From Bdellovibrio sp. GT3 (lineage in GTDB: Bacteria; Bdellovibrionota; Bdellovibrionia; Bdellovibrionales; Bdellovibrionaceae), in assembly GCF_037996765.1 (NCBI RefSeq), contig NZ_JBBNAD010000006.1, positions 1-64,000 of the forward strand: DNA of 64,000 nucleotides, in the 5' to 3' direction. The position numbers and the translations under genes were made by a program. This document shows, piece after piece, positions 9,774 to 18,174 of the stretch; positions within the stretch are counted from its first letter, which is position 1; every line of letters begins with the position of its first letter. The notes under the pieces are model-generated. The model was given only the letters and a program-made list of their open reading frames with translations. It had not been told where the DNA came from and did not search any database.

Positions 9774-9800
9774 TTGATAAACAATTACAATCAGTATAAA
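9774..9800 (+). promoter_or_regulatory. Candidate promoter for galE
   Basis: TTGATA at 9774-9779 and TATAAA at 9795-9800 are separated by 15 bases, 24 bases before the galE ATG. Both hexamers match the sigma-70 consensus in five of six positions, although the spacer is short. Confidence 0.42.
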
Positions 9801-9823
9801 AATCTCAGTTCGTGAGGTTCATA

Positions 9824-10804
9824 ATGAAGATTTTGGTTACTGGTGGCGCCGGTTATATCGGGTCACACACAGCAAATAGGCTTTTAGAATCAGGATTTGA
9901 AGTAGTCATTTTTGATAAACTGACAACGGGATTTCGCAATGCCGTACCCTCAAACGCAAAGTTTATTGAAGGCGACATCAGAAATGAGGCGTTTCTTGCT
10001 GATGTATTGATTTCTGAAAAAATAGACGCAGTTATTCACTTTGCGGCGAAGCTTAATGTTAAGGAATCTACACTAAAACCTCTTGATTATTACGACAACA
10101 ATACCGGCGGCGTCCTTACTCTTCTTAAAGCCATGGAAACGGCAAAGGTACAACGTATCGTATTTTCTTCAACCGCTGCGATTTTTGGGGATAAGGTCCA
10201 AGATCGGGCTATCTTCGAAGATGATCCCAAAGCCCCCCTCAATCCATATGGTTATACTAAGCTAATGAGCGAACAAATCCTACAGGACGCCTCAAACGTG
10301 GGATCTATCAAGTATTGCGCTCTGAGATATTTCAACGTAGCGGGCGCAAGCGATTCTGGAAACAATGGACAACGAACTGCGGATGCTTTCCATTTGATTC
10401 ATCTAGGCGTCCAAGCTGCTATTGGAAAAAGAAAAAACCTTCAGCTGTTCGGAACGGACTATCCAACCAAAGATGGCACTTGTGTTCGCGACTATATCCA
10501 CGTTGAAGATCTGGCTGACATTCACCTTTTAGCTTTGCAGTATCTTTTAGCTGGCGGAGATTCCAACTACTTTAACTGTGGTTATGGTTTTGGTTATTCA
10601 GTTAGAGAAGTCATTGAAATGATCAAGAAGGTCTCGAATACTGATTTCCCGGTCATTGAAGGCGAACGCCGCCCGGGAGATGCAGCCTCTTTGGTGGCAG
10701 ATTCCTCCAAACTGAAGTCCGTTTTGAATTGGAAACCAAAAAGAGCTGATCTTGAATTGATTTGCAGATCAGCTTACCAATGGGAAAAAAGCCTGAAAGA
10801 ATAA
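9824..10804 (+). CDS. galE: UDP-glucose 4-epimerase GalE
   Basis: 326 residues from the ATG at 9824, which has GAGG eight bases upstream; the GTG at 9812 is less likely because it overlaps that ribosome site. The enzyme interconverts UDP-glucose and UDP-galactose, supplying precursors for surface glycans. It has GGAGYIGSH at the N-terminus, the SSTAAIFG segment near 118 and YGYTKLMSE with catalytic Tyr and Lys near 146-150, plus the GalE markers ALRYFNVAGA and DGTCVRDYIHV. It lies three bases before a GT-C-like gene on the same strand. Confidence 0.93.
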   Translation: MKILVTGGAGYIGSHTANRLLESGFEVVIFDKLTTGFRNAVPSNAKFIEGDIRNEAFLADVLISEKIDAVIHFAAKLNVKESTLKPLDYYDNNTGGVLTLLKAMETAKVQRIVFSSTAAIFGDKVQDRAIFEDDPKAPLNPYGYTKLMSEQILQDASNVGSIKYCALRYFNVAGASDSGNNGQRTADAFHLIHLGVQAAIGKRKNLQLFGTDYPTKDGTCVRDYIHVEDLADIHLLALQYLLAGGDSNYFNCGYGFGYSVREVIEMIKKVSNTDFPVIEGERRPGDAASLVADSSKLKSVLNWKPKRADLELICRSAYQWEKSLKE

Positions 10805-10807
10805 AAC

Positions 10808-12235
10808 ATGATTAGTGTTAAGAGCAAAAATATCACATGGTTCGTTTTAGCAACCGTATTTATCGCCTTCATTTATTCTTTAATCGGTCGCCCAATCCAT
10901 ATCGATGACGCCTGGTTAGGCGAATACTCGTATTGGTGGGCACAACTTGGATATGTGAAATCAGAAGCTCTTAGAGGGTATTTTGGCGCCGAAAACAAAC
11001 TGTTCGTTTATCATAAACTATTTGCCCAGCAAGGCGGACTTCTTATTCGGGCCACCGAATTCAATGTCTACATATTAAAGGCACTACCCCTTGCATATTT
11101 ATGTCTAGCTTTTATTTTGGGCTTTCTCTTTTTCAAGAAATGGATGTCCACACTTTCTTTGTGCCTGCTGTTCATTTTGGTTCTGTGTTTTCATCAGATT
11201 GTCGGCTTAAGTTTCACCTTTAGACCTGAAATACCGGTCATGTTTTTTGGAATGTTGGCTGCTTACTTTCTTATTCGTGAAGAAAAGACTGAAAAAAAAT
11301 TCATTTTTATATCAGCGTTTTTTGCAGCTATTGCCGCCGCTAATCACTTAAACGGCATGGTCTACATTGGTGCTGGAGTGCTGTATTTATGGATCCAAAA
11401 AAAATGGCTGCAAGGCTTTATATACGGGGTCATCGGATTCTTTGGAGTTTGCTATTATTTCATCGATGTCAGATCTCTGGAAGATCTAAAAACTCTTCAT
11501 CTTCAATTTACTAATTGGAGAGATGTGGCTGGTGAAAAGGTGGGATTACTTCAACTGCCTTTACGAGTACTGAGAGAACAGGAACGCTTTTTTCATACTC
11601 CACCGGAAATCGCCTACAGTTTGCTTTTACTAACCAGTTTGTTCGTTTACTTCAACGAAAAGATCGGCTCTTTTCACAAGGAAACCTATCGTCTTTTACT
11701 TTATGCTGCCTTGGTTACTTTCTGCTTAAGTATTTTGGCGCACGGCAAGAGCACAAAATATATCGTATACGCGGTTCCATTTTTTATGGCTTTCATTGTC
11801 TTAGTTTGTCAGTACGCCCGTCGTGGCAAAATGGCAATTTTGGTAGTGGGTTCTTTGTATGTATTAACAAATCTCATTTATAATTTTAACGCCTTCAAAG
11901 GTGCACCTTTGTTTAGCCATGAAATTGAATATGCGGCAAAGCAAATACCTGCCGGAGCAAACGTAGCCGCACATTATCCTTATATTTTTCTGGGAATTCC
12001 ATTGGGACAGAAAGTTCAGGCAACTGTAATTTATGAGGATATGGAACGCGCCAAGGTACTTCCCCCTACCGCCGAAGACTTTTTCGAACAAGCAGCGAAG
12101 TTTAATATTGATTACGCCCTAATTCAGGCCGAAGACCGTGCGCAATTTCATATTGCCTACGAAAAAGTAGGCCAATACGAGCCAATTTATAGGGGCGAAC
12201 AGGATTCAGTCTGGTTATTTAGAAGAATCCGGTAG
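10808..12235 (+). CDS. GT-C-type membrane glycosyltransferase (GT39/ArnT-like)
   Basis: 475 residues with about ten membrane helices and a soluble C-terminal part of about 100 residues. The first periplasmic loop IHIDDAWLGEYSYWW (near residue 30) carries paired Asp and a Glu, as in PMT/ArnT enzymes that use polyprenyl-phosphate sugars. It starts three bases after galE, so the two are probably co-transcribed. The opposing gene downstream encodes a GT2 enzyme of the kind that makes polyprenyl-phosphate sugars, and the 3' ends overlap by 21 bases; this is a suggestive functional pairing. Acceptor unknown. Confidence 0.65.
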   Translation: MISVKSKNITWFVLATVFIAFIYSLIGRPIHIDDAWLGEYSYWWAQLGYVKSEALRGYFGAENKLFVYHKLFAQQGGLLIRATEFNVYILKALPLAYLCLAFILGFLFFKKWMSTLSLCLLFILVLCFHQIVGLSFTFRPEIPVMFFGMLAAYFLIREEKTEKKFIFISAFFAAIAAANHLNGMVYIGAGVLYLWIQKKWLQGFIYGVIGFFGVCYYFIDVRSLEDLKTLHLQFTNWRDVAGEKVGLLQLPLRVLREQERFFHTPPEIAYSLLLLTSLFVYFNEKIGSFHKETYRLLLYAALVTFCLSILAHGKSTKYIVYAVPFFMAFIVLVCQYARRGKMAILVVGSLYVLTNLIYNFNAFKGAPLFSHEIEYAAKQIPAGANVAAHYPYIFLGIPLGQKVQATVIYEDMERAKVLPPTAEDFFEQAAKFNIDYALIQAEDRAQFHIAYEKVGQYEPIYRGEQDSVWLFRRIR

Positions 12236-13186
12236 CGTACCCTGATCAATAAAGAACTGAGGGCGGCCTTTACTTTCGAGGTATATTTTACCCACGTATT
12301 GGCCAATTACGCCAAGTGAAAGAAGCTGGACGCCGCCCAGAAAGTAAATTGATATAATCAAGGACGTCCATCCAACCAATGTGTTGCCGGTGAAATATCG
12401 GTAAAGTGCATAGACTCCCAACAAGACCGTAACACCACAGATAATCAATCCTAGGGCAGAAATCATTTGCAATGGCTTATTGCTAAACGAGGTGATTCCG
12501 TTCCAGGCAAAAGTTAACATTTTTTTCAGTGGATACTTTGATTCACCAGCAACTCGCTCATTTCGATCATAGTACACAATGCTTGAATTCTTACTTGTTA
12601 GAAGGACTAAACCACGTAGAAAAAGGTGCACTTCTTGAAACTGCCCCAGGTAACTTAGAGCTTTCCTTGATAACAGCCGATAGTCCGCATGATCGTAGAT
12701 TACATTAGTGCCCATTTTTTTCATCAATACATAAAAGGCGCGGGCAGATATTCTTTTAAAGAAAGTATCTTTTTCGCGGCGGCGGCGAACTCCGTAAACT
12801 ACATCGTTTTTATCTTTAACGAAATGCTGAATCATTTCTTTGGCACAACCAATATCGTCTTGCAGATCCGCATCGATACTAATCGCACAATCAACCAACG
12901 GTGTTGAATACTTTAAACCAGCTAGAAGGGCGGGTTGGTGTCCCACATTTTGTGCCAGTTTAAGACCATGTACCTTCGAACTGTTGGCGCGCATTTTCAA
13001 AATTGTTTCCCACGTTTGATCTTTGCTGCCATCATCAACAAACAAAATGAAACTCTCCGGGCTGACCAGACCTTCATAAATCCAGGACTCCAATGCACTT
13101 AAAAATTGCGGCGTCGACAAAGGCAAAGCTTCGGCTTCGTTGTAACAAGGGCTCACGATGGCAACAATTGGAGGTGTGGTATTCAT
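12215..13186 (-). CDS. GT2 glycosyltransferase with C-terminal membrane helices (GtrB/ArnC-like)
   Basis: 323 residues from the ATG at 13186; an upstream in-frame start at 13222 is possible but adds an unconserved tail. It has VSPCYNEAEALP at the N-terminus, FVDDGSKDQTW, and SIDADLQDD (near residue 95) with the DxD metal motif. Two hydrophobic helices follow near residues 235-255 and 270-290, and the end is the family tail IGQYVGKIYLESKGRPQF. This is the layout of undecaprenyl-phosphate glucose/aminoarabinose synthases. Such enzymes load a sugar onto undecaprenyl phosphate for use by periplasmic GT-C enzymes, one of which is encoded convergently next door. Confidence 0.88.
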   Translation of the reverse strand: MNTTPPIVAIVSPCYNEAEALPLSTPQFLSALESWIYEGLVSPESFILFVDDGSKDQTWETILKMRANSSKVHGLKLAQNVGHQPALLAGLKYSTPLVDCAISIDADLQDDIGCAKEMIQHFVKDKNDVVYGVRRRREKDTFFKRISARAFYVLMKKMGTNVIYDHADYRLLSRKALSYLGQFQEVHLFLRGLVLLTSKNSSIVYYDRNERVAGESKYPLKKMLTFAWNGITSFSNKPLQMISALGLIICGVTVLLGVYALYRYFTGNTLVGWTSLIISIYFLGGVQLLSLGVIGQYVGKIYLESKGRPQFFIDQGTLPDSSK

Positions 13187-13289
13187 AAATATTGTATAAT
13201 GGGTCCAAGACACTAGGTCCATACTGTTAAGTTATGCCGGGCGTTATTTCAAGCTCCAACAAACCGTTGTTGTGCTTTACTACAACTCC

Positions 13290-14018
13290 ATGAATCATAG
13301 AGTGATGATCGCCTTGATAGTCCCCTGCTACAACGAAGAAGAACGCATCAACCTGGACGCCTTTGTTCAGGGTGACTCTATGGGCATTGAGTTCTATTTC
13401 GTCGACGATGGTTCGAAAGATCGCACTGCAGCTATTATCGAAGAAGCCTCCAAGAAGTATCCGTTCATTCATCTGATTAAACTTGCCCAAAATTGCGGCA
13501 AGGCCGAGGCCGTTCGCCAAGGGATGATCGAAGTTCAGAAAAAAGTGAGCTTTGATGATGACTCTTGGATCGGATTTTGGGACGCGGATCTGGCGACTCC
13601 ACTTTCGGAAGTTCCTAAGATGATCCAGTACGCCAATCACTATCGCCACGTGGACTCGGTCTGGTGCAGTCGCGTTTATCGCTTGGGTGCTGACGTGCGC
13701 AGATCCCCGCTGCGCCATTATCTGGGCCGCGGATTCGCGACCTTGGTGGGCGAGCTTTTACACGTTAAAAGTTACGACACTCAATGTGGTGCAAAACTTT
13801 TTAAGCCTTCGACAATTCAAACAGCGTTTAGCGAAAAGTTTATCGGCAAGTGGGTCTTTGATGTTGAGATTTTACTGCGCTTGAAAAACTTTACGGTGAT
13901 TGAGTACCCCGTCACCGAGTGGCGAGATGTGCCCGGTTCAAAAGTCAAAATCAGCCGCGAGATCTTTCGCGTACTCTGGGAAATTTTGAAGATTCGTAAG
14001 AAGTATATTAAGAACTAG
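13290..14018 (+). CDS. GT2 glycosyltransferase, dolichyl/undecaprenyl-phosphate sugar synthase-like
   Basis: 242 residues from the ATG at 13290; ATG at 13305 and GTG at 13272 are alternatives, and none has a strong ribosome site. It shows IVPCYNEEERIN, FVDDGSKDRT and GFWDADLATPLSE, whose Asp pair binds the metal-sugar nucleotide. The tail ends without membrane helices, which resembles the cytoplasmic catalytic part of dolichyl-phosphate glucosyltransferase-type enzymes. It is divergent from the previous GT2 gene over about 100 bases. It may make a polyprenyl-phosphate sugar donor; the sugar is unknown. Confidence 0.8.
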   Translation: MNHRVMIALIVPCYNEEERINLDAFVQGDSMGIEFYFVDDGSKDRTAAIIEEASKKYPFIHLIKLAQNCGKAEAVRQGMIEVQKKVSFDDDSWIGFWDADLATPLSEVPKMIQYANHYRHVDSVWCSRVYRLGADVRRSPLRHYLGRGFATLVGELLHVKSYDTQCGAKLFKPSTIQTAFSEKFIGKWVFDVEILLRLKNFTVIEYPVTEWRDVPGSKVKISREIFRVLWEILKIRKKYIKN

Positions 14019-14182
14019 CCAGATCCACTCCCGCTACGCATTGGATATTTCCGCCGTTCGTATTCAATAACCCTCATCTAAAGCACACAGAACAAACAGC
14101 AACGACCAAAGATTGCATCGTTAGTTTCTCAATATAATCCTGCATTTACGCAGTATTTACATTGAATATACGGTGTGCTATT

Positions 14183-14449
14183 ATGGTTTTTGAATGGGAC
14201 GATACTAAAAACATCTCAAACAAGAAAAAGCATGGGATTTCATTTGAAAATGCCTTGTTGATTTTTAAGAGCGAGTTTTCAATCGTCTACGACGAATTAC
14301 ACTCTAGCCCATCGGAAGAGCGCTTTTGGGCGATTGGAAGAATCCATGCTGGCTTGATTATTGTGGTATTTACAGAAGTAATTGACGATGTAATTCGCAT
14401 CATCTCCGCCCGAAAGGCGACACCAAGTGAGATTGAAAAATATGGGTAA
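14183..14449 (+). CDS. brnT: BrnT family ribonuclease toxin
   Basis: 88 residues from the ATG at 14183, the usual BrnT length. The N-terminal FEWDDTKNISNKKKHGISFENAL matches BrnT, where the W-D-x-x-K and KHG-V/I-x-F segments are hallmarks; WAIGRIHAGLIIVVF and IRIISARKAT near the end are also typical. BrnT is a RelE-fold ribonuclease that blocks translation and is neutralised by BrnA. The downstream brnA start overlaps the brnT stop by 8 bases. The pair sits between two polysaccharide transcription units. Confidence 0.92.
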   Translation: MVFEWDDTKNISNKKKHGISFENALLIFKSEFSIVYDELHSSPSEERFWAIGRIHAGLIIVVFTEVIDDVIRIISARKATPSEIEKYG

Positions 14450-14717
14450 AACGAAATCAATAAAAGACGCAATGAAATCTGCCAAGGTAAGCAAACAACC
14501 GCAAAAAACCGCAGCTCTGAATGAAGTGGATGTTAAGGTCAGTATTTCAATTCGCTTGGATTTGGATGTTTTGAATTGGTTGAAAGAAGAAGGGGAAAAT
14601 CAAGGTATCCCTTATCAGACTTTGGCGAATTCAATTTTAAAGAAAGCTTCCAAAGATACTTCACTGGAAGAACGATTGGCAAAGATCGAGAAAGCACTTT
14701 CTCTTAAACACGGATAA
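14442..14717 (+). CDS. brnA: BrnA family antitoxin
   Basis: 91 residues from the ATG at 14442; a GTG at 14427 is also in frame. It has a basic N-terminal tail, then VKVSISIRLDLDVLNWLKEEGE (residues ~36-57, given by its ends), the ribbon-helix-helix DNA-binding element of BrnA, followed by GIPYQTLANSILKKA. BrnA binds and inhibits BrnT, and the dimer usually represses its own operon. Overlap with brnT fits translational coupling. Confidence 0.9.
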   Translation: MGKTKSIKDAMKSAKVSKQPQKTAALNEVDVKVSISIRLDLDVLNWLKEEGENQGIPYQTLANSILKKASKDTSLEERLAKIEKALSLKHG

Positions 14718-14720
14718 CCA

Positions 14721-14735
14721 CATCCGAATCGGATG
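14721..14735. terminator. Small hairpin between convergent genes
   Basis: CATCCG and CGGATG flank a three-base loop in the 30-base gap between brnA and the convergent SDR gene. The run of T after it is short, so it is a weak terminator candidate. Confidence 0.3.
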
Positions 14736-14747
14736 CAGCAGTGCGTT

Positions 14748-15752
14748 TTAGCCGAAATACTGCTTATACCACTCCGCCGTTTTTTGCAGGGCTTGCTCGG
14801 CTGACACTTGGGATTGCCATTGCAGTTCGGCTTGGGCCTTTTCGCAATTAAGCAGCCCGTGTTTTGAACCCTTGGTTGTTAGCTCGAATTTCTGAAACGG
14901 GTTTCCTAAATACTTTGCTTTAAAAATCTGTGCCGCCTGACCAACCGGTAGCTGATGATCTGCACCCACGCCGAAGTTCCACTCTCCGGAGGCTTGGGGG
15001 CCTTTTTCAAGTAAAGCCTGCGCCAATGTCAGCAGAGCGCTGACGCCGTCATCAACGTGCATCCAAGGACGAATGGAATCGGGGTTTTTCAGTGGCAGAT
15101 CAAGCCCGCCTTGAGCGGCTTGGGCCAGCTGCCAAATCAAACTTTCATTGGCAAAATCTCCGCCACCAATGACGGCTCCCATGCGAGCGGAAGCCAATGC
15201 AATTTTATGCTTGTTGTATTTTTCAGGCGCAAAGACACTTTGCAGATAGGATTCTAAAACCAAATCCGTACAGGCCTTCGCTGTTGCCGCGGGTGAGCTT
15301 CCTGCCAGTGGATCGGATTCTTTAAGATCCGCACCTGCTTGCGGGCGATAGACTTTATCGGAAGACATCATCACCACAGCACGAACGGTCGCAGTTTCAC
15401 GCAAAGCTTCTAGGAAGTTAATTGAACCCATCACTTGCGACGAATAAGTGTCGCTGACACGATCCCAGGAATCGCGCAAGCCACCGCCGCCAGCTAAGTG
15501 AAAAACCACATCAGCTTGAGAGTATTCCAGCGCCGCCTTTAGCGCAGCAGCGTCGCGCACGTCCCCAAAGGTGGAGTTCATGCCCTGCCCGATATTTGCG
15601 ACTTCAAAAAAATTTGGATTGGTGGCTGGGGGAAGAGAATATCCAAAAACGAGGGCTCCGGCATTTTTTAAAGCCAAAGCCAGATGACTGCCGCGAAAGC
15701 CCGTGTGACCGGTTATGAAAACCCGGCGATCGCGCCAGAAATCAAGATTCAT
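14748..15752 (-). CDS. SDR-family protein related to CDP-glucose 4,6-dehydratase, catalytic Tyr missing
   Basis: 334 residues. GHTGFRGSHLALAL (residues 15-28) and SSDKVY (130-135) are those of RfbG-type CDP-glucose 4,6-dehydratases, where GHTGFKGSW and TSDKVY are usual. The YxxxK motif is altered: the Lys is kept at 159, but the residue four before it is Ala155 in PAATAK, where relatives have PYSASK. The usual FHLAAQP is FHLAGGGG. An enzyme of this family without the Tyr should be inactive or strongly changed. It overlaps the preceding 100-residue gene by ATGA and is the last gene of a five-gene minus-strand run with NfrA- and NfrB-like genes. Confidence 0.75.
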   Translation of the reverse strand: MNLDFWRDRRVFITGHTGFRGSHLALALKNAGALVFGYSLPPATNPNFFEVANIGQGMNSTFGDVRDAAALKAALEYSQADVVFHLAGGGGLRDSWDRVSDTYSSQVMGSINFLEALRETATVRAVVMMSSDKVYRPQAGADLKESDPLAGSSPAATAKACTDLVLESYLQSVFAPEKYNKHKIALASARMGAVIGGGDFANESLIWQLAQAAQGGLDLPLKNPDSIRPWMHVDDGVSALLTLAQALLEKGPQASGEWNFGVGADHQLPVGQAAQIFKAKYLGNPFQKFELTTKGSKHGLLNCEKAQAELQWQSQVSAEQALQKTAEWYKQYFG

Positions 15753-16051
15753 CCGCGAAGACCTTGCTCGACACCTTCAGCTCTGTGAGTGGGATGCACC
15801 CACAAAGTTTCATTGCCATCGTAGTTCCAGTAAAAGCCTACTGGGTCGGTATCGTGAATCACCACGCGCAACTTCCCATGGCCTTCGGTGGCTTTCATCT
15901 TAAGTAGTGTCTGTGACAAAGACTGCTTATTCAAATTGCCGCCGGACGAAGGAACGCAGTGTTCTTCGTACATGCGCGCCAACAACGAAAGCTCGACTAG
16001 GTTGAAAACAGATTCGCGAATAAAATATTTATCAGAGTGAAATGATGACAT
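15749..16051 (-). CDS. Small protein with a GNAT-like C-terminal motif
   Basis: 100 residues. The segment DPVGFYWNYDGNETLWVHPTHRAEGVEQGLRG (about 69-100, described by its ends) resembles motif A of GNAT acyltransferases, in which a beta strand and V-x-P-x-H-R are followed by a Gly-rich loop. The protein is shorter than a full GNAT domain (about 140-150 residues) and stops right after that loop. It may be a truncated acetyltransferase or an unrelated small protein. Its stop overlaps the next start by four bases, so it is translationally coupled with the SDR gene. Function not assigned. Confidence 0.5.
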   Translation of the reverse strand: MSSFHSDKYFIRESVFNLVELSLLARMYEEHCVPSSGGNLNKQSLSQTLLKMKATEGHGKLRVVIHDTDPVGFYWNYDGNETLWVHPTHRAEGVEQGLRG

Positions 16052-16093
16052 TTAGATATTCTAAGAAACCCTGAAACCAGGTTCAAGGACTTA

Positions 16094-16777
16094 TTAGCCT
16101 GGACCAGCCACAGTTTGCAGATGAATCAGCTTATTGCGCGGTCGTGCCCCGACAAACTCCCCCAAAAACTCCTGAAAGACATTTCCAAAGTTCACATCCG
16201 CCAGATAGTACAGGTTTTTGGAGCGCACAAGATAAGGAGTCAGTTCCCGCTCACGAATACGGGTTTCAGCCATGATTTGAATTTGCAACTCATTGGTGGG
16301 AATCGTTTCGGGATGCATGGAAAGGCCAGCCTCGGAGCATCGATTGCTAAGTCCTTTATAGAAGTAACGACAACGATCAAAACTGACCTTCGAAAACGAT
16401 CCCATGTAGCGAAGACCCAATTTACGAGTTAATTGATCCCCCAAGGTCCAGATATTGTATCCCATCCACACCACACGGCGCTTGGACTTTAAATAGTCCT
16501 CGATAAGTCTTTTAGGAACTTGATTGTCGAATTCGGAATTTACAATGAAACTTGCCTGACAGCGTTCCAGCTCCCCACTGGAATAGGTGCTCATCTCAAT
16601 CATGACCTTTTGAAAGTCAGGGAACTGCTCAAATATTTTCGCAACACCCGCTATACTTCTGGAGCTGTCATAGACCACGGCAATGCATTTCTCCTCGGGC
16701 TTTTGCGAAATCTTTACCGCGACCAATATCGCAGTCGCAGACAGCAGAAAAAAGCCAAAGAAGAAAAGTGTCCTCAT
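16094..16777 (-). CDS. Signal-anchored protein resembling the N-terminal domain of DUF2334 proteins
   Basis: 227 residues with an N-terminal hydrophobic helix (residues 3-21) and a soluble remainder, probably periplasmic. CIAVVYDSSRSIAGVAKIF followed by IEMSTYSSGELERCQASFIVNSEF and RRVVWMGYNIWTLGD recalls the region before the deacetylase fold in DUF2334 proteins, where a receptor-like alpha/beta domain precedes the catalytic part. The catalytic NodB-like part is absent here. It overlaps the NfrB-like gene by four bases (ATGA). I infer a role with that export system; the homology is from memory and weak. Confidence 0.45.
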   Translation of the reverse strand: MRTLFFFGFFLLSATAILVAVKISQKPEEKCIAVVYDSSRSIAGVAKIFEQFPDFQKVMIEMSTYSSGELERCQASFIVNSEFDNQVPKRLIEDYLKSKRRVVWMGYNIWTLGDQLTRKLGLRYMGSFSKVSFDRCRYFYKGLSNRCSEAGLSMHPETIPTNELQIQIMAETRIRERELTPYLVRSKNLYYLADVNFGNVFQEFLGEFVGARPRNKLIHLQTVAGPG

Positions 16778-18174
16778 TTTATGTGCACCTCAACTGAATC
16801 CGGCGTTTCGACTCCAAAATGAGCAGGCATCTGATGATCCGTTTTAATCCATGCCGGTCGCTTACCGGTGCGCTGACTTTCACGATACTGACGGTGCGCT
16901 TTTAAACTGGCCAAAACATTCACTGCATTTGCCACAAGCCAACGCACCGGCACCATGGTCGCCTGGCTAAAGTCATTCACCCGATGCACAGCCAACATTC
17001 TTTGGATAATCCTTAAAATCATGGCCGCCGCGTTGAATGCCAACAAAAAGGCGAAGGCCTCTGTGCGCAGAATGGCCGGAATTTCAAATCCAGAAATCGC
17101 AATTCCAATCATACCAAGAAGAACGACCAAAGATAGTACAGTCAGAATACTGCACGCCGGCCCCTTGCGATCACGAAGCAGGAAGTAGCGATCCACCCAG
17201 CCCCCGTGCCATTGAATATTCGCCAACCCCTGATAGGCAATCCCCAAAGTCCAGCGGGATTTCTGTCTGACACTGGCAGAGAATCGATTTGGGAAGTATT
17301 CACGAGTCGCGATAAACTCCCGCTCCCCGTTTTCATGAACAATCTCGACACAGGCAAAATGAGATCTAAAACCCAAGGGTTTGGCGATAATCCCCAGGTG
17401 ATAGTCTTCGGTCAGGGTGTCCTCTTTCATGAGTTGACCCTCTTGCTGAGTCATCATGGTCTTAACGAACTCCCTGGAGATACAAGTTCCTACCCCTGCC
17501 GACGGGATTGCAGCCCCCATCGCCTGGCGCACCAGAAGATCTTTGGTATGCGACTCGCTGAATTCATCGATGTACACTCCCCCAACCAGCGAGGTCTTGG
17601 GAACATCGAATGAAAATACAGGAATTTGAATAAAGTCAGCCTGATTGCTGTAATAGTTTAACAGAGTAAAGGCATGAGGATGCACGACGTCCTCTGAATC
17701 CTGCAACAGCAACAAATCCATGCTTTTGCCCGTGGACTGTTCGGATTCAATAATTTTTTTGGCAATTTCGTTCAACATCTGTCCCTTGCTGGTGGGACCT
17801 GGTTGCGAGTTGACGACGACGACGACTTTCTCGGGATACATTTTCTCGAGGCGCGCGGCCTCTTGCCAGGTTTCCGTGTCGTTGGGATAAACACCCAGGA
17901 AGAATGTGTAGTTTTCATAGTCAATGCCGCGCACGTTTCCGCGAATCATCGGGCCGATCACATCGGACTCTTTCCAGTTTGCGATCATGATGGCGATGTG
18001 TTTTTGCGGAATTCCTTTCATACGACGCAGAGATTTCAGCGGCAAACGCAAGGGTCTTAAGCGCTTCACCAACGCCACTGAATCAATGAACAGATCATCC
18101 AAAATAAACAGGGTGGTTGCAACCACGACCATGACTGTGAGGCCTGAAAATATATCATCAAATCCAAACCACAT
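16774..18174 (-). CDS. NfrB-like inner-membrane glycosyltransferase (GT2)
   Basis: 466 residues. One N-terminal membrane segment (about 10-32), a GT2 catalytic domain, then several C-terminal helices (about 340-420). Family signatures are QDSEDVVHP (158-166), EDTLTEDYHLG with the TED acceptor motif (251-261), and RQKSRWTLGIAYQG (303-316). These are characteristic of NfrB, the inner-membrane partner of the phage N4 receptor, which builds a secreted exopolysaccharide in Escherichia coli. The E. coli protein is much longer and has an extra C-terminal MshEN-type domain, which is lacking here. The gene directly follows the NfrA-like barrel gene, so synthesis and export appear coupled. Confidence 0.8.
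   Translation of the reverse strand: MWFGFDDIFSGLTVMVVVATTLFILDDLFIDSVALVKRLRPLRLPLKSLRRMKGIPQKHIAIMIANWKESDVIGPMIRGNVRGIDYENYTFFLGVYPNDTETWQEAARLEKMYPEKVVVVVNSQPGPTSKGQMLNEIAKKIIESEQSTGKSMDLLLLQDSEDVVHPHAFTLLNYYSNQADFIQIPVFSFDVPKTSLVGGVYIDEFSESHTKDLLVRQAMGAAIPSAGVGTCISREFVKTMMTQQEGQLMKEDTLTEDYHLGIIAKPLGFRSHFACVEIVHENGEREFIATREYFPNRFSASVRQKSRWTLGIAYQGLANIQWHGGWVDRYFLLRDRKGPACSILTVLSLVVLLGMIGIAISGFEIPAILRTEAFAFLLAFNAAAMILRIIQRMLAVHRVNDFSQATMVPVRWLVANAVNVLASLKAHRQYRESQRTGKRPAWIKTDHQMPAHFGVETPDSVEVHIK

Noticed and set aside
13227-13718. 163-codon minus-strand frame
   Set aside because: Antisense to the GT2 gene, whose motifs are clear.
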